A stretch of DNA of 64,000 nt from Pseudomonas poae (lineage in GTDB: Bacteria > Pseudomonadota > Gammaproteobacteria > Pseudomonadales > Pseudomonadaceae). Under the pieces are notes generated by a model that was given only the letters and a program-made list of their open reading frames with translations, made no database searches and was not told the origin of the DNA. Within the stretch, counting starts at the first letter, position 1, and each line of letters starts with the position of its first letter. Positions 19,358 to 29,426 of the stretch are shown piece by piece. Position numbers and translations under genes: made by a program. The stretch lies in assembly GCF_001439785.1 (NCBI RefSeq), contig NZ_JYLI01000002.1, forward strand, positions 186,001 to 250,000, given 5' to 3'.

Positions 19358-20083
19358 ATGACTGAATCAAACGAAACGCCGAACACCGTGGACGCTGCCG
19401 ACGACTCCAGGCACCGCCGCATCAAGAGCTTCGTGATGCGCGCCGGCCGCATGACCGAAGGCCAGCAAAAGGGCCTGGAGCAGGGCACGCCGCTGTTCGT
19501 GCTGCCCCTGGCCGATGCGCCGGTGGACTACGACCAGGTATTCGGTCGCTCGGCCCCGCGTTCCCTGGAAATCGGCTTCGGTATGGGCCACTCCCTGCTG
19601 GAAATGGCCGCCGCCGCGCCGGAGCAGGATTTCATCGGTGTTGAAGTGCACCGCCCAGGTGTCGGCGCGCTGCTCAACGGCGTGCTCACCCAAGGCCTGA
19701 CCAACCTGCGAGTCTATGACTGCGACGCGATTGAAGTGCTCAACCGCTGCATCGCCGACAACAGCCTCGACCGCCTGATGCTGTTCTTCCCTGACCCATG
19801 GCACAAAGCCCGCCACCACAAGCGTCGCATCGTCCAGGCCTCCTTCGCGGAGCTGGTGCGCAGCAAGCTGAAAGTCGGCGGCATCCTGCACATGGCCACC
19901 GACTGGGAGCCCTATGCCGAATACATGCTGGAAGTGATGAACGTCGCGCCTGGCTATCGCAACATCGCTGAAGACGGCAAATGCGTGCCACGCCCGGCCG
20001 AGCGTCCGATCACCAAGTTCGAACGGCGCGGTGAGCGGTTGGGGCATGGGGTGTGGGATTTGAAGTTCGAAAAGCTGGCCTGA
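19358..20083 (+). CDS. trmB: tRNA (guanine46-N7)-methyltransferase
   Basis: A 241 aa SAM-dependent enzyme that methylates G46 in the tRNA variable loop. It shows the motif [15 protein letters not shown], the acidic [14 protein letters not shown] strand, and the family signature [17 protein letters not shown] set the start at the ATG following a TTG in the same frame. Spacing of 9 bp from thiG suggests co-transcription. Confidence 0.95.
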   Translation: MTESNETPNTVDAADDSRHRRIKSFVMRAGRMTEGQQKGLEQGTPLFVLPLADAPVDYDQVFGRSAPRSLEIGFGMGHSLLEMAAAAPEQDFIGVEVHRPGVGALLNGVLTQGLTNLRVYDCDAIEVLNRCIADNSLDRLMLFFPDPWHKARHHKRRIVQASFAELVRSKLKVGGILHMATDWEPYAEYMLEVMNVAPGYRNIAEDGKCVPRPAERPITKFERRGERLGHGVWDLKFEKLA

Positions 20084-20100
20084 TTTGAAATGCAGTCCAA

Positions 20101-20187
20101 TGTGGGAGCTGGCTTGCCTGCGATAGCATCACCTGGGTATCACTGATACACCAAGGTGCCTGCATCGCAGGCAAGCCAGCTCCCACA
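20101..20187. repeat. REPIN, GGGAGCTGGC class
   Basis: Arms TGTGGGAGCTGGCTTGCCTG and GCAGGCAAGCCAGCTCCCAC enclose a 44-bp spacer with a weaker dyad. Placed between convergent trmB and the DUF3392 gene. Same class as 24676-24760. Confidence 0.88.
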
Positions 20188-20210
20188 GTTGTTTGGCGGT
20201 GTACTTGAGG

Positions 20211-20534
20211 TCAGCGACGATCCGCTACAACCCCAATCAAAACCAGCACCACCACCAGCACTGGCGCCAGGCTGTAGTTATTGAACTGGCCTAGCCCGCG
20301 CACAATCCACGGTGTGGCGTAGATCAGCGCGGCGCCGCTGCCGATCAGGCAAAGCAACGCCATCAAGGGCACGCGCAACGCGCCGGCGATGCTGCCCAGA
20401 CGGGCTTCCACCCAGCCTTTGATGTCGGCGCCGAACAGCACCAGCAGGCAGCCCACAAGGGCCAGGGATATTTCCGACAGGTTGCTGCGGCTCCAGCGGG
20501 ATGCGGTGGCGAGCAGGTCGAGTACCAGATCCAT
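20211..20534 (-). CDS. DUF3392 family membrane protein
   Basis: A 107 aa protein with three hydrophobic segments (about 20-36, 55-75 and 85-104), the length and layout of the DUF3392 family found in Pseudomonas and Vibrio. No function is known. It lies 19 bp after hemW on the same strand, so it may be the last gene of that operon. Confidence 0.82.
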   Translation of the reverse strand: MDLVLDLLATASRWSRSNLSEISLALVGCLLVLFGADIKGWVEARLGSIAGALRVPLMALLCLIGSGAALIYATPWIVRGLGQFNNYSLAPVLVVVLVLIGVVADRR

Positions 20535-20553
20535 TCGATTTCCTTAAGAAGCG

Positions 20554-21756
20554 TCAGCTCAGAAATTTCTGCAGCAGGTCATTGAGAAAGAGTTGCCCAC
20601 GGTCGGTCGCCGCCAGGCGTGACGGTTCGACCTGCATTAAGCCACTTTGTTCTGCGTCGCGCCGCGCTGCATCGAGACTGACCAGGTCGAGGCCGGTGCG
20701 TTCGGGATAGAGCCTGGCGTCGACCCCTTTGGTGAGGCGCAGGGCGTTCATCAGGAACTCGAACGGCAGCTCGTCGTTGGTCAGTTCTTTTGCCCCGGCC
20801 TGGAAGCTTTTGGCCGGGTTGAGGTAGTCCTTCGGCGCGCGGGTTTTCCAGGTGCGCACGATGCGTCCATCAGGGTGGCTGAGCTTGCCGTGGGCGCCTG
20901 CGCCAATGCCGATAAAGTCGCCAAAACTCCAGTAATTGAGGTTGTGCCGCGCCGGTCGGCCGGGTTGGGCGTAGGCCGATACTTCATACTGTGCGTAACC
21001 GTGTTCGGCGAGCAGTGCCTGGCCGGCTTCCTGGATATCCCACAGGGTGTCGTCTTCCGGCAGCGCGGGCGGCTGGTTCCAGAACACGGTGTTGGGTTCC
21101 AGGGTCAGCTGGTACCAGGACAGGTGCGTTGGCTTGAGCGCAATGGCCTGGCGCAGGTCGCCGAGGGCGTCGTCCAGGGACTGATCGGGCAAGCCGTGCA
21201 TCAGGTCCAGGTTGAAGTTGTCGAAGCCGGCCTGGCGCGCCATGCCCGCCGCGCGTACCGCCTCGTCGCCATTATGGATACGGCCCAGAGCCTCGAGCTT
21301 TTGCTGCTGGAAACTCTGGATGCCAATGGACAGGCGATTGATCCCCAGCTTGCGGTACGCCACGAACTTCTCTTGCTCGAACGTGCCGGGGTTGGCTTCC
21401 AGGGTGATCTCGATATCGGCCGCAAACGGGATGCGCGCCTGCACGCCTTCGAGCAGGCGGCCCAGCGCCGCTGCGCTGAACAGGCTGGGCGTGCCGCCAC
21501 CGAAGAAGATCGAGCTCAGCTCGCGACCGTAAACGGCGTGCAGGTCCTGGTCGAGGTCGGCCAGCAGGGCGTCCACATACTCCTCTTCCGGTAGCACTGT
21601 GCTCGCAGTGTGGGAGTTGAAGTCGCAATACGGGCATTTGCGCACGCACCACGGAATGTGGATGTACAGCGCCAGGGGTGGCAGCACCGGCAAGGCCGCC
21701 CGGGGCGTTTGCGTACCGCCGTGGATCAGCGGCTGCGCAGAGGTGTTCAGAGTCAT
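20554..21756 (-). CDS. hemW: Radical SAM heme chaperone HemW
   Basis: A 400 aa radical SAM protein. The iron-sulfur motif is CVRKCPYC (CX3CX2C) and the GGGTPS motif follows. The RHNLNYW segment matches the HNXXYW heme-binding motif that marks HemW rather than the oxygen-independent coproporphyrinogen oxidase HemN. HemW delivers heme to membrane respiratory proteins. Overlaps rdgB by 4 bp, in the same order as P. aeruginosa. Confidence 0.94.
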   Translation of the reverse strand: MTLNTSAQPLIHGGTQTPRAALPVLPPLALYIHIPWCVRKCPYCDFNSHTASTVLPEEEYVDALLADLDQDLHAVYGRELSSIFFGGGTPSLFSAAALGRLLEGVQARIPFAADIEITLEANPGTFEQEKFVAYRKLGINRLSIGIQSFQQQKLEALGRIHNGDEAVRAAGMARQAGFDNFNLDLMHGLPDQSLDDALGDLRQAIALKPTHLSWYQLTLEPNTVFWNQPPALPEDDTLWDIQEAGQALLAEHGYAQYEVSAYAQPGRPARHNLNYWSFGDFIGIGAGAHGKLSHPDGRIVRTWKTRAPKDYLNPAKSFQAGAKELTNDELPFEFLMNALRLTKGVDARLYPERTGLDLVSLDAARRDAEQSGLMQVEPSRLAATDRGQLFLNDLLQKFLS

Positions 21757-22349
21757 TTCAAGCCCAGACGCTGGCGCAGCAACACCATGGCACGGGCGCG
21801 ATGACTGATCTGGTTCTTGTCGGCCGGGCTCAGTTCGGCGCTGGAGACATTGCGCTCCGGCACCCAGAACAGCGGGTCATAACCAAAACCGTGCTCGCCG
21901 CTGGCGGCGTGCAGGATGCGCCCGTGCCACAGGCCTTCACACAGAATCGGCAACGGGTCATCGGCATGGCGCACCAGCGCCAGCACGCAGACGAACTGCG
22001 CGCCACGCAGCGCGTCCGGCACGTCCTTGAGCGCGTCCAGCAGCTTGGCGTTGTTGGCCGCGTCGCCTTTGCCGTCGGCATAGCGCGCCGAATAGATGCC
22101 CGGCGCGCCACCCAGGAAATCCACCGCCAGCCCCGAATCATCGGCCAGCGCTGGCAGTCCCGAAATGCGTGCAGCGTTGCGTGCCTTGAGAATGGCGTTC
22201 TCGACGAACGACAGGCCGGTCTCTTCCGGCTCGACCTGGCTGAACTCGCCAATCGAGCGCAGTTGCACGGATTCGCCGAGCATGGCCTGGAGTTCTTTGA
22301 GTTTGCCGGCGTTATGGCTGGCCAGTACGAGTTGGGAGAGGTTCATCAT
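21753..22349 (-). CDS. rdgB: dITP/XTP pyrophosphatase
   Basis: A 198 aa Ham1-type house-cleaning enzyme that hydrolyses non-canonical purine nucleoside triphosphates. Visible motifs are [11 protein letters not shown], the catalytic [11 protein letters not shown], and ISHRARAM near the C-terminus. Two consecutive ATG codons start the frame and overlap the upstream DUF4426 stop, so either could be used. Confidence 0.95.
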   Translation of the reverse strand: MMNLSQLVLASHNAGKLKELQAMLGESVQLRSIGEFSQVEPEETGLSFVENAILKARNAARISGLPALADDSGLAVDFLGGAPGIYSARYADGKGDAANNAKLLDALKDVPDALRGAQFVCVLALVRHADDPLPILCEGLWHGRILHAASGEHGFGYDPLFWVPERNVSSAELSPADKNQISHRARAMVLLRQRLGLK

Positions 22350-22780
22350 TCGGCCGGAAACAGTTCTTGGTTGAATTGGAAACCATGGGCCTTGCCGCCG
22401 GTTTCAACATTGATGGTAAACGTCTTGTATTCCCGCTGCGTCACGGAGTAAGGCGCCAGGTAGCTGATCCCGCCTTTCTCTTCGACTTGTTTGAATGTCA
22501 GGATTTCACTTTTGCCACCCAGGTCCTTGATGGTGCCGGTCACCTGCGCTGCGACCGGGGTTACACCCTTGATCACGGTCACATTGATCAAGCCCTTCTC
22601 CTTGCTGCGCACCACGCCAACTTTCTGGGCGGTTTCAGGTTGCAGGAAGCTGGAGGTGAAGGTGTTGTAACGCACGGTGATATCGCCGAATTCCTTGGTG
22701 CGGTTGGGGTCGATAACGTCGGCGGCCATGGCGCTGGCGCCCAGGCATGCGGTCAATAGAAAAACAGCAAGGCGACTCAT
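22346..22780 (-). CDS. DUF4426 periplasmic protein
   Basis: A 144 aa exported protein with signal peptide [20 protein letters not shown]. The mature part is a short beta-rich domain belonging to DUF4426, always found near metW and rdgB in pseudomonads. Function is unknown. It overlaps rdgB and is 21 bp after metW, so it belongs to the metX-metW-rdgB-hemW transcription unit. Confidence 0.85.
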   Translation of the reverse strand: MSRLAVFLLTACLGASAMAADVIDPNRTKEFGDITVRYNTFTSSFLQPETAQKVGVVRSKEKGLINVTVIKGVTPVAAQVTGTIKDLGGKSEILTFKQVEEKGGISYLAPYSVTQREYKTFTINVETGGKAHGFQFNQELFPAE

Positions 22781-22801
22781 GAGCGTCCCTCTTGAAAATG
22801 A

Positions 22802-23422
22802 TTAAACGGCAATCTTGTGGTCGGTCAGGCCAGGACTGCTGACCCGGTAGATACCAATTTCGCCCAGCAGGTTGGGCCATAGCTTGCTCGCCCAGCCGTG
22901 GCGGTGTTGTTGATCGACGGCAAGGCGGTTGATCACCTTGGCTTCACGCTCGCCGCACAGCGCTTCGAAGTCTTCGAAGGTGCAGAAGTGGATGTTCGGC
23001 GTGTTGTACCAGGTGTAGGGCAGGAAATCCGAGACCGGCATGCGGCCCTTGGTCGCCAGGTACCAGCGGCAGCGCCAGTGGCCGAAGTTGGGGAAGGTGA
23101 TGATGCACTGGCGACCCACGCGCAGCATTTCGTCGAGGATGCGGTCCGGGTAGTGCACTGCTTGCAGGGCCTGGGTCATCACCACGATATCGAAGCTGTT
23201 GCTGGCAAAGTTGCCCAGGCCCTTGTCCAGGTCCTGTTCGATCACGTTGATGCCCTTGGCCACGCACTGGGCGATGTTGTCCGGGTCGTTTTCCAGACCG
23301 TAGCCGGTGACTTGCTTGTGGTCGCGCAGCCAGCTCAGCAATTCGCCATCGCCGCAGCCCAGGTCGAGCACGCGGCTGCCGGCGGGGATCCAGTCTTGGA
23401 TGATGTCCAGGTCGGCTCTCAT
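22802..23422 (-). CDS. metW: Methionine biosynthesis protein MetW
   Basis: A 206 aa class I methyltransferase-like protein with VLDLGCGDGELLSWL at the SAM site. MetW partners with MetX in bacteria that acylate homoserine through an alpha/beta-hydrolase-type enzyme; the two genes are only 7 bp apart. The partner role is established for the family; methyl transfer activity is not. Confidence 0.93.
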   Translation of the reverse strand: MRADLDIIQDWIPAGSRVLDLGCGDGELLSWLRDHKQVTGYGLENDPDNIAQCVAKGINVIEQDLDKGLGNFASNSFDIVVMTQALQAVHYPDRILDEMLRVGRQCIITFPNFGHWRCRWYLATKGRMPVSDFLPYTWYNTPNIHFCTFEDFEALCGEREAKVINRLAVDQQHRHGWASKLWPNLLGEIGIYRVSSPGLTDHKIAV

Positions 23423-23429
23423 GGCGTTC

Positions 23430-24569
23430 TCACAAAATGATGCGGTTCATGTAGTTGCTGAAAGCCTGCAAGTAGCGCGGGATCGGGATCAGGAAGGCGT
23501 CATGGCCTTGGGGTGCGTCGATCTCCAGGTAGCAGACATCCTTTTTGGCGGCCATCAAGGCGTCTACCAGCTCGCGCGAACGCGCTGGCGAGAAGCGCCA
23601 GTCGGTGGTGAACGACATCACGCAAAAGCTGGCGGTGACGTGTTCGAAGGTTTTCGCCAGGTCATCGTCATGGTTGGCCGCCGGGTCGAAGTAGTCCAGG
23701 GCCTTGGTCATCAGCAGGTAGGTGTTGGCGTCAAAGCGTCCGGAGAACTCCTCGCCCTGATAACGCAGGTAGCTTTCCACCTGGAATTCCACGCTGTGGA
23801 AGTCGTAGTTGAGCTTTTCGCTCTTGAGGCCACGGCCAAATTTCTCGCCCATGGAGTCATCGGACAGGTAGGTGATGTGCCCGACCATGCGTGCGAGCAT
23901 CAGGCCGCGCTTGGGAATCACGCCGGCTTCCTGGAACGAACCACCGTGGAACTCGGGGTCGGTGAGGATCGCCTGGCGTGCCACTTCGTTGAAGGCGATG
24001 TTCTGCGCCGACAGTTTTGGCGCCGAGGCGATGGCCAGGCAGTGGCGCACGCGATCCGGGTAGGTGATGGTCCATTGCAGGGCCTGCATGCCACCCAGGC
24101 TGCCGCCGATGACCGCCGCCCACTGCGTGATGCCGAGCAGGTCGGCCAGGCGTGCCTGGCTGTGCACCCAGTCTTCCACGGTGAGCACCGGGAAGTCGGC
24201 GCCGAACGGCTTGCCGGTTTCGGGGTTGAGGCTGCTCGGGCCGGTGGAGCCATTGCAGCCTCCGAGGTTGTTGAGGCTCACCACGAAGAATTTATGGGTG
24301 TCGATGGGTTTGCCGGGGCCGATGCAACTGTCCCACCAGCCGGGCTTGCGCTCGTCGGCGCTGTGGAAGCCGGCGGCGTGGTGATGGCCGGACAGGGCGT
24401 GGCAGATCAGCACGGCGTTGCTCGCCGTGGCATTCAACTGGCCGTAGGTTTCATAGATCAGGTCATAGGCCGGCAGCGACCGGCCGCAGGCCAGGGCCAG
24501 CGGTTCGCTGAAGTGCGCCACCTGGGGCACGACCAGTCCAACAGAATCGGGGGGGAAGGCAGCTGACAT
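23430..24569 (-). CDS. metX: Homoserine O-acyltransferase MetX
   Basis: A 379 aa alpha/beta-hydrolase fold enzyme that acylates homoserine in methionine synthesis. The catalytic Ser lies in [14 protein letters not shown] and the C-terminal His in [10 protein letters not shown]. Early motifs [13 protein letters not shown] and [14 protein letters not shown] are typical. In Pseudomonas this enzyme uses succinyl-CoA, in contrast to the acetyl-CoA enzymes of many other bacteria. The acyl specificity here is inferred from taxonomy. It heads the segment with metW. Confidence 0.95.
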   Translation of the reverse strand: MSAAFPPDSVGLVVPQVAHFSEPLALACGRSLPAYDLIYETYGQLNATASNAVLICHALSGHHHAAGFHSADERKPGWWDSCIGPGKPIDTHKFFVVSLNNLGGCNGSTGPSSLNPETGKPFGADFPVLTVEDWVHSQARLADLLGITQWAAVIGGSLGGMQALQWTITYPDRVRHCLAIASAPKLSAQNIAFNEVARQAILTDPEFHGGSFQEAGVIPKRGLMLARMVGHITYLSDDSMGEKFGRGLKSEKLNYDFHSVEFQVESYLRYQGEEFSGRFDANTYLLMTKALDYFDPAANHDDDLAKTFEHVTASFCVMSFTTDWRFSPARSRELVDALMAAKKDVCYLEIDAPQGHDAFLIPIPRYLQAFSNYMNRIIL

Positions 24570-24675
24570 CGACCCTGCTCTCGTTTAAATGAGGCGTAAG
24601 TCTAAAGAGCGGTGGGGCCAGCGGCAAGCAAAGGCCTGCGCCAGTACGCAGATACAAATTTCAGTGCTGGTTTGT

Positions 24676-24760
24676 GTGGGAGCTGGCTTGCCTGCGATCG
24701 CATCACCTTGGCGTGACTGACGCACCGAGGTGCCTGCATCGCAGGCAAGCCAGCTCCCAC
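24676..24760. repeat. REPIN, GGGAGCTGGC class
   Basis: Arms GTGGGAGCTGGCTTGCCTGC and its complement ending AAGCCAGCTCCCAC. It sits in the gap between yggT and metX, both leftward. The spacer pairs CACCTTGG with CCGAGGTG, giving a second stem. Confidence 0.88.
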
Positions 24761-24763
24761 CTG

Positions 24764-25351
24764 TCAGATCAGGCCGAACAGCTCTTTGGGCATGAACGCA
24801 TAGAACGCCAAACGCGGAATCACCCAGCTTTGCAGCAACTGGATCGCGATGAACGCAAAGATCGGTGAAATATCCAAACCGCCCAGGTTCGGGATCAGAC
24901 GACGGAACGGCGCCAGCACCGGCTCGGTGATCTGGTACACCAACTCGGCGCCCGGGCTGCGGCTGCCCGGTGCAACCCACGAGAGGATCACGCTGATGAT
25001 CATCGACCAGAAAATGATCTTCAGGAACAGCGAGAACACCCCGATCAGCGCCCACGGCAACAGCAGCACCGTAAAGGGCTGGTAGCCGCTGAGCATCAGG
25101 ATCACCACGAACAGCAGCATTTGCAGCAGCAGCGCGAGCACCAGCGACGACATGTCCAGGCCAAACAGGCTCGGGATCACACGGCGCAGCGGCTTGAGCA
25201 GCGGTTGCGTGGCCTTGACCACGAACTGGCACAGCGGGTTGTAGAAGTTCGCCCGCACCAGTTGCAGGATGAAGCGCATCAGCACGATCAGCAGGTACAG
25301 GCTGCCCAGGGTCTGGATGATGAAAATGGCAGCGTCATTGATTCCGAGCAT
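24764..25351 (-). CDS. yggT: YggT family membrane protein
   Basis: A 195 aa inner-membrane protein made of two YggT repeats, each a pair of hydrophobic helices around an NP/P-rich loop (FYNPLCQFVVKATQPLL and the C-terminal VYQITEPVLAPFRRLIP). The family has been linked to osmotic shock and cell division but has no firm biochemical role. It follows proC by 25 bp in the usual yggS-proC-yggT order. Confidence 0.92.
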   Translation of the reverse strand: MLGINDAAIFIIQTLGSLYLLIVLMRFILQLVRANFYNPLCQFVVKATQPLLKPLRRVIPSLFGLDMSSLVLALLLQMLLFVVILMLSGYQPFTVLLLPWALIGVFSLFLKIIFWSMIISVILSWVAPGSRSPGAELVYQITEPVLAPFRRLIPNLGGLDISPIFAFIAIQLLQSWVIPRLAFYAFMPKELFGLI

Positions 25352-25376
25352 GTTTGATTACCTTGGTAAGGGACGA

Positions 25377-26195
25377 CTATTTGCCCAGTTGCTCGGCCAT
25401 CTCGGCCGAACGGTGTGCCGCAGCACCCAGTGCCTTTTCCACCAGGGCTTCAAAGCCCCCGGCCTGGAACGATTCGATGGCCGCTTGCGTGGTGCCGCCC
25501 GGCGAGGTCACGCGACGGCGCAGTTCGGCGGCGTCCACCTCGCTGGCGACAGCCATTTTTGCCGCGCCCAGCGCTGTTTGCTCAGCCAGCTGTTCCGCCA
25601 CGTCATGGGGCAGGCCCAGTTTGACGCCGGCGGCGGTCATGGCTTCGATCAGCAGGAAAAAGTACGCCGGGCCGCTGCCGGACACGGCGGTGACCGCATC
25701 CAGTTGCTGCTCCTGCTCAAGCCATACGGCGATGCCCACCGCAGACAGCAACGCCTGGGCCTGGTCACGCTGTGTGGCGCTGACTTCGGCGGTGGCGTAC
25801 AGGCCGCTCACGCCCTGGCGCAGCAGCGACGGGGTATTGGGCATGCAGCGCACGATCGGTTGGGCGCCGAGCCAATTGTTCATGCTGGCGCAGGTGATAC
25901 CGGCGGCAATCGAAACCACAAGCTGATGCGGCTGCAGGCTTGGTCGCAGGCTTTCGCACACAGCCTTCATGGCCTGTGGCTTGACCGCCAGCACGATCAC
26001 GTCGACGCCGTGGATGGCCTCGGCATTGTCGGCGAAGGTTTCGATACCGTGCTCGGCGCTGACGCGGGCGCGGGTCTCTTCGCCCGGGTCGCTGGCGCGG
26101 ATCTGCGTGGCGTCCAGGCCCTTGGCCCGCAGGCCGCCGATCAGGCTGGCCGCCATGTTACCGGCGCCGATAAAGGCAATACGCGTGTCTTTCAT
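25377..26195 (-). CDS. proC: Pyrroline-5-carboxylate reductase
   Basis: A 272 aa enzyme for the last step of proline synthesis, NAD(P)H-dependent reduction of pyrroline-5-carboxylate. N-terminal Rossmann motif FIGAGNMAASLIGGL; C-terminal signature TSPGGTTQAAIESFQAGGFE. Normal length. Between yggS and yggT on the same strand. Confidence 0.96.
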   Translation of the reverse strand: MKDTRIAFIGAGNMAASLIGGLRAKGLDATQIRASDPGEETRARVSAEHGIETFADNAEAIHGVDVIVLAVKPQAMKAVCESLRPSLQPHQLVVSIAAGITCASMNNWLGAQPIVRCMPNTPSLLRQGVSGLYATAEVSATQRDQAQALLSAVGIAVWLEQEQQLDAVTAVSGSGPAYFFLLIEAMTAAGVKLGLPHDVAEQLAEQTALGAAKMAVASEVDAAELRRRVTSPGGTTQAAIESFQAGGFEALVEKALGAAAHRSAEMAEQLGK

Positions 26196-26219
26196 GACAG
26201 GTCCTTAGCTAAATGAACG

Positions 26220-26915
26220 TCAGCCATGTGACGGCTGGCTGTAGTCGCGGGCGCCAAACAGCGCGGTACCGACCCGCACCCAGGTGGCGCCTTGGGCGAT
26301 GGCCGACGCGAGGTCGTGGCTCATGCCCATGGAAAGTGTGTCCAGCGCCAGATTCAGGCTGGCTTGCAGTTCGCGCACACTGGCGAACGCCGCGTCCTGC
26401 GCCGCGCGGTCTTCAGTCGGCTCAGGGATTGCCATCAGGCCGCGCAGCTTCAGGTGCGGCAGGGCGCTGATGGCGTTCGCCAGGGCCGGCAGGTCGGCGG
26501 GTGTGCAGCCGGACTTGCTGGCTTCGCCACTGACGTTGACCTGGATGCAGATATTCAGCGGCGGCAGGTCCGCCGGGCGTTGCTCGGACAGGCGTTGTGC
26601 GATTTTCAGGCGGTCCACGGAATGCACCCAGGCGAAGTTCTCGGCGATAGCACGAGTCTTGTTCGATTGAATGGGGCCGATGAAGTGCCAACTCAAGGGC
26701 AGGTCGGACAATTGCGCCTGTTTGCTCAACGCTTCCTGCAGGTAGTTCTCGCCGAAGTCGCGCACGCCGGCGGCATAGGCCTCGCGCACAGCCTCGGCAG
26801 GTTTGGTCTTGCTCACGGCCAGCAGGTGGATGCTGCTCGGGTCACGTTGCACGGCGTCGGCCGCGGCGCGGATGCGCTGGCTAACCTGGCCGATGTTGTC
26901 TGCTATCGTCGACAT
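26220..26915 (-). CDS. yggS: PLP homeostasis protein YggS
   Basis: A 231 aa single-domain fold-type III PLP protein. The cofactor lysine lies in LLAVSKTKPAEAV, and family motifs FGENYLQEA, WHFIGPIQSNKTRAI and SMGMSHDLASAIAQGATWVRVG are all present. It buffers pyridoxal 5'-phosphate and has no confirmed catalytic turnover. First gene of the leftward operon, divergent from pilT with 57 bp between starts. Confidence 0.95.
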   Translation of the reverse strand: MSTIADNIGQVSQRIRAAADAVQRDPSSIHLLAVSKTKPAEAVREAYAAGVRDFGENYLQEALSKQAQLSDLPLSWHFIGPIQSNKTRAIAENFAWVHSVDRLKIAQRLSEQRPADLPPLNICIQVNVSGEASKSGCTPADLPALANAISALPHLKLRGLMAIPEPTEDRAAQDAAFASVRELQASLNLALDTLSMGMSHDLASAIAQGATWVRVGTALFGARDYSQPSHG

Positions 26916-26972
26916 TCAAGATGCACCCGTGGATATGGAGTCCGCGGCATTCTACTGGAAATGGAAAGCCCT

Positions 26973-28007
26973 ATGGATATCACTCAATTGCTGACGGCCA
27001 GCGTGCGCCGTGGCGCCTCCGACCTGCATCTTTCGGCTGGTCTGGTGCCGATGTTGCGGGTTGATGGCGAGGTATGGCCACTGGATTGGCCGGTGCTTTC
27101 ACCGCCGCAAGTGGCGGACTTGTTGAGCCCTTTGCTCAATCAGCACCAGCAAAAGGATTTCGAAACATCTCTTGAAACGGATTTTGCATTCGAGCTGCCG
27201 GGCGTGGCGCGGTTCCGCGTGAACGTGTTCCGCCAGGCGCGTGGCGTGGGGGCGGTGTTTCGCACCATTCCTTGCGAGGTTCAGAGCCTGGAGAGCCTGG
27301 GGCTGGGCGAAGTCTTCCAGCGCATCGCGCGCTTGCCGCGCGGCCTGGTGCTGGTGACCGGTCCCACCGGCTCGGGCAAGTCCACCACGCTGGCGGCGAT
27401 GATCGATGACCTGAATCGGCATCGCCGCCAGCACATCCTCACGCTGGAAGACCCCATCGAATTTATCCACCGGCCGAACATGGCCCTGATCAATCAGCGT
27501 CAGGTGCACCGCGATACCCACAGCTTCTCGACGGCCCTGCGCTCGGCCCTGCGCGAAGACCCGGACGTGATTCTGATCGGCGAGTTGCGCGACCTGGAGA
27601 CCATTCGCCTGGCATTGACGGCGGCGGAAACCGGGCACCTGGTCTTCGGCACCCTGCACACCACGTCAGCGGCCAAAAGCGTGGACCGTCTGGTGGATGT
27701 GTTCCCGGCGGGGGAAAAGGCCATGGTGCGCTCGATGTTGGCGGAATCACTGCAGGCGGTGGTGTCACAAGTGCTGGTCAAGAGGCTCGGCGGCGGGCGC
27801 GTGGCGGCCCATGAAATCATGCTGGGCACGCCGGCCATTCGTAATCTGATTCGCGAGAACAAAGTGGCGCAGATGCTCTCGGCGATTCAGACCGGCGGGG
27901 CGGTGGGGATGAAGACGCTGGATATGAGCTTGAGGGCGCTGGTGGGCGAGGGGCTGGTCAGCCGGGAAGAGGCGCGCGAGAAGGCGACGGTGCCTGGGGA
28001 CATATAG
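26973..28007 (+). CDS. pilT: Type IV pilus retraction ATPase PilT
   Basis: A 344 aa hexameric ATPase, the same length as P. aeruginosa PilT. It starts MDITQLLTASVRRGASDLHL, then has GPTGSGKSTTLAAM (Walker A), EDPIEF (Asp box), LREDPDVILIGELRD (Walker B) and HLVFGTLHTTSAAKS (His box). The frame opens 227 codons upstream, but that part is the shadow of yggS. In P. aeruginosa pilU follows directly; here a convergent NlpC gene follows after 74 bp, so pilU is missing from this locus. Confidence 0.95.
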   Translation: MDITQLLTASVRRGASDLHLSAGLVPMLRVDGEVWPLDWPVLSPPQVADLLSPLLNQHQQKDFETSLETDFAFELPGVARFRVNVFRQARGVGAVFRTIPCEVQSLESLGLGEVFQRIARLPRGLVLVTGPTGSGKSTTLAAMIDDLNRHRRQHILTLEDPIEFIHRPNMALINQRQVHRDTHSFSTALRSALREDPDVILIGELRDLETIRLALTAAETGHLVFGTLHTTSAAKSVDRLVDVFPAGEKAMVRSMLAESLQAVVSQVLVKRLGGGRVAAHEIMLGTPAIRNLIRENKVAQMLSAIQTGGAVGMKTLDMSLRALVGEGLVSREEAREKATVPGDI

Positions 28008-28029
28008 GTCTCAAAAACAATGGAAACCC

Positions 28030-28058
28030 ATGTGGGAGGGGGCAAGCCCCTCCCACAT
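28030..28058. repeat. Short REP hairpin between convergent genes
   Basis: ATGTGGGAGGGG followed by CAAG and CCCCTCCCACAT forms a nearly perfect 12-bp stem, then a T-run. It can act as a bidirectional terminator for pilT and the NlpC gene. This is the compact single-hairpin form of the REP class at 16950-17039. Confidence 0.8.
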
Positions 28059-28081
28059 TTACTGCATTTGAACCGGGAAAA

Positions 28082-28720
28082 TCAGCGCTGCACGATCCGC
28101 AGGTTGTTGTTCTGCTCTTTGGGCAGCACACGCTTGGCGATCACGTAGTTCTTGTTCCAGAACGGCTTTTTCAGCGTGTCGATGCTCACTGATTTGCCAC
28201 GGCGCGGTGCGTGGATGAAACGATCGTTGCCCAGGTAAATGGCAACGTGGTTCACCTGGCGGCTCTTCAACTTGAAGAACAGCAGGTCGCCCGGCTTCAG
28301 GTCCTTGCGTTCAACCTTCTGCCCGTGGCCGGCGGCCATGGCGTTGGACGTACGCGGCAGATCGACCGCCTTGACGTCATTGAAGGCATATTTCACCAAA
28401 CCGCTGCAGTCGAACCCTTTACTTGGGCTACTGCCGCCCCAACGATAAGGAGTACCGAGCACATTCACGGCGCGGCTGAGCACGGTGCTGCTCTGCTTGG
28501 TGTTGACGGCCATCAGCGCTGGAGTGGCTTTGCCGTGGGCCTTGCTCAGTTGAGTAGGACGCTTGACGGTCAGCTTGGCTGATTTGGCGTTGACCGCAGC
28601 GCTATGAACTTTAGGGGTGAAACCGTTAACGTTGGGAAGACGTTGCTCACGATTGGTGGCGTGGGCGGCCAGTGGCATTAATAGGCAGATGGTTAGCCAT
28701 GTCTTGAAGAAAGGTCGCAT
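28082..28720 (-). CDS. NlpC/P60 family cell-wall hydrolase
   Basis: A 212 aa exported endopeptidase-type protein. The signal peptide MRPFFKTWLTICLLMPLAAHA is followed by a basic linker of about 60 residues and a C-terminal NlpC/P60 domain. The catalytic Cys is in FDCSGLVKYAF, with His in VNHVAIYLG and a third polar residue in RFIHAPRRG. It probably cleaves peptide bridges in peptidoglycan. The frame extends 48 codons upstream without an N-terminal signal, so I used the internal Met. No strong Shine-Dalgarno is seen. Confidence 0.88.
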   Translation of the reverse strand: MRPFFKTWLTICLLMPLAAHATNREQRLPNVNGFTPKVHSAAVNAKSAKLTVKRPTQLSKAHGKATPALMAVNTKQSSTVLSRAVNVLGTPYRWGGSSPSKGFDCSGLVKYAFNDVKAVDLPRTSNAMAAGHGQKVERKDLKPGDLLFFKLKSRQVNHVAIYLGNDRFIHAPRRGKSVSIDTLKKPFWNKNYVIAKRVLPKEQNNNLRIVQR

Positions 28721-28970
28721 TCGGCGTGGCTCATATGGGTTAGCGCGCAACTTTATAACAGCTTTTTGTGTCGATCTCAGGCCGTTTGTCGACTCAACCT
28801 TGACGGCAAAATCAGGAAAAAGGCGACGATTGACTGCCATTTTCGGACACAAGTCAGGTGGCATAAGGCTTTCAGGGCAGGGAAGATACCATTTGCCGTA
28901 CGTCGGGCGCTTGTAAAAAAGTCACAAAGAAACTGAAAAAATTTATCTATCGAGGCAAATGAGGTACGCG

Positions 28971-29399
28971 ATGAATACCTATCAACAGATTGGCCAACAG
29001 CAAGATACCCACAGCAAGGTGATCGGTTACCTGCTGTGGATTTTCGGTTTTACCGGCGCGCATCGCTTTTATTACGGCAAACCCGTGACCGGAACGATCT
29101 GGTTTTTCACCCTGGGCTTGCTGGGTATCGGCTGGCTGATCGACTTCTTCCTGATCCCGGCCATGGACCGTGAAGCCGACCTGCGTTTTACCGCCGGGCC
29201 TATCGAATACAACATTGCGTGGATTCTGCTGGCGTTTTTGGGCGTGTTTGGTGTGCACCGCATGTACCAGGGCAAATGGATCACCGGCCTGATCTACCTG
29301 CTGACCGGCGGATTGTTTCTGGTGGGCGTGCTGTATGACTTCTGGACCTTGAATACGCAGATATCGATCCGCAATGCCGAGCGCAACAGCGGACGCTGA
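28971..29399 (+). CDS. TM2 domain membrane protein
   Basis: A 142 aa protein with two TM2-type helix hairpins: first YLLWIFGFTGAHRFYYGKPV and again LLAFLGVFGVHRMYQGKW. Each ends with the GxHRxYxGK motif that defines the domain. Four membrane helices are expected. The function is unknown. The 250-bp divergent region to the NlpC gene is relatively AT-rich and likely holds both promoters. Confidence 0.85.
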   Translation: MNTYQQIGQQQDTHSKVIGYLLWIFGFTGAHRFYYGKPVTGTIWFFTLGLLGIGWLIDFFLIPAMDREADLRFTAGPIEYNIAWILLAFLGVFGVHRMYQGKWITGLIYLLTGGLFLVGVLYDFWTLNTQISIRNAERNSGR

Positions 29400-29426
29400 A
29401 CCTCTCTAGCCAGATAGAGATGCAAG

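Noticed and set aside
24570..24675. Possible methionine-related riboswitch upstream of metX
   Set aside because: No recognisable SAM-riboswitch core in this short region.
26292..26972. 227-codon N-terminal extension of pilT
   Set aside because: It is antisense to yggS and shows no similarity to PilT, whose normal length starts at 26973.
28721..28864. 48-codon upstream extension of the NlpC/P60 gene
   Set aside because: It would place the signal peptide internally; the Met at 28720 directly precedes a normal signal sequence.
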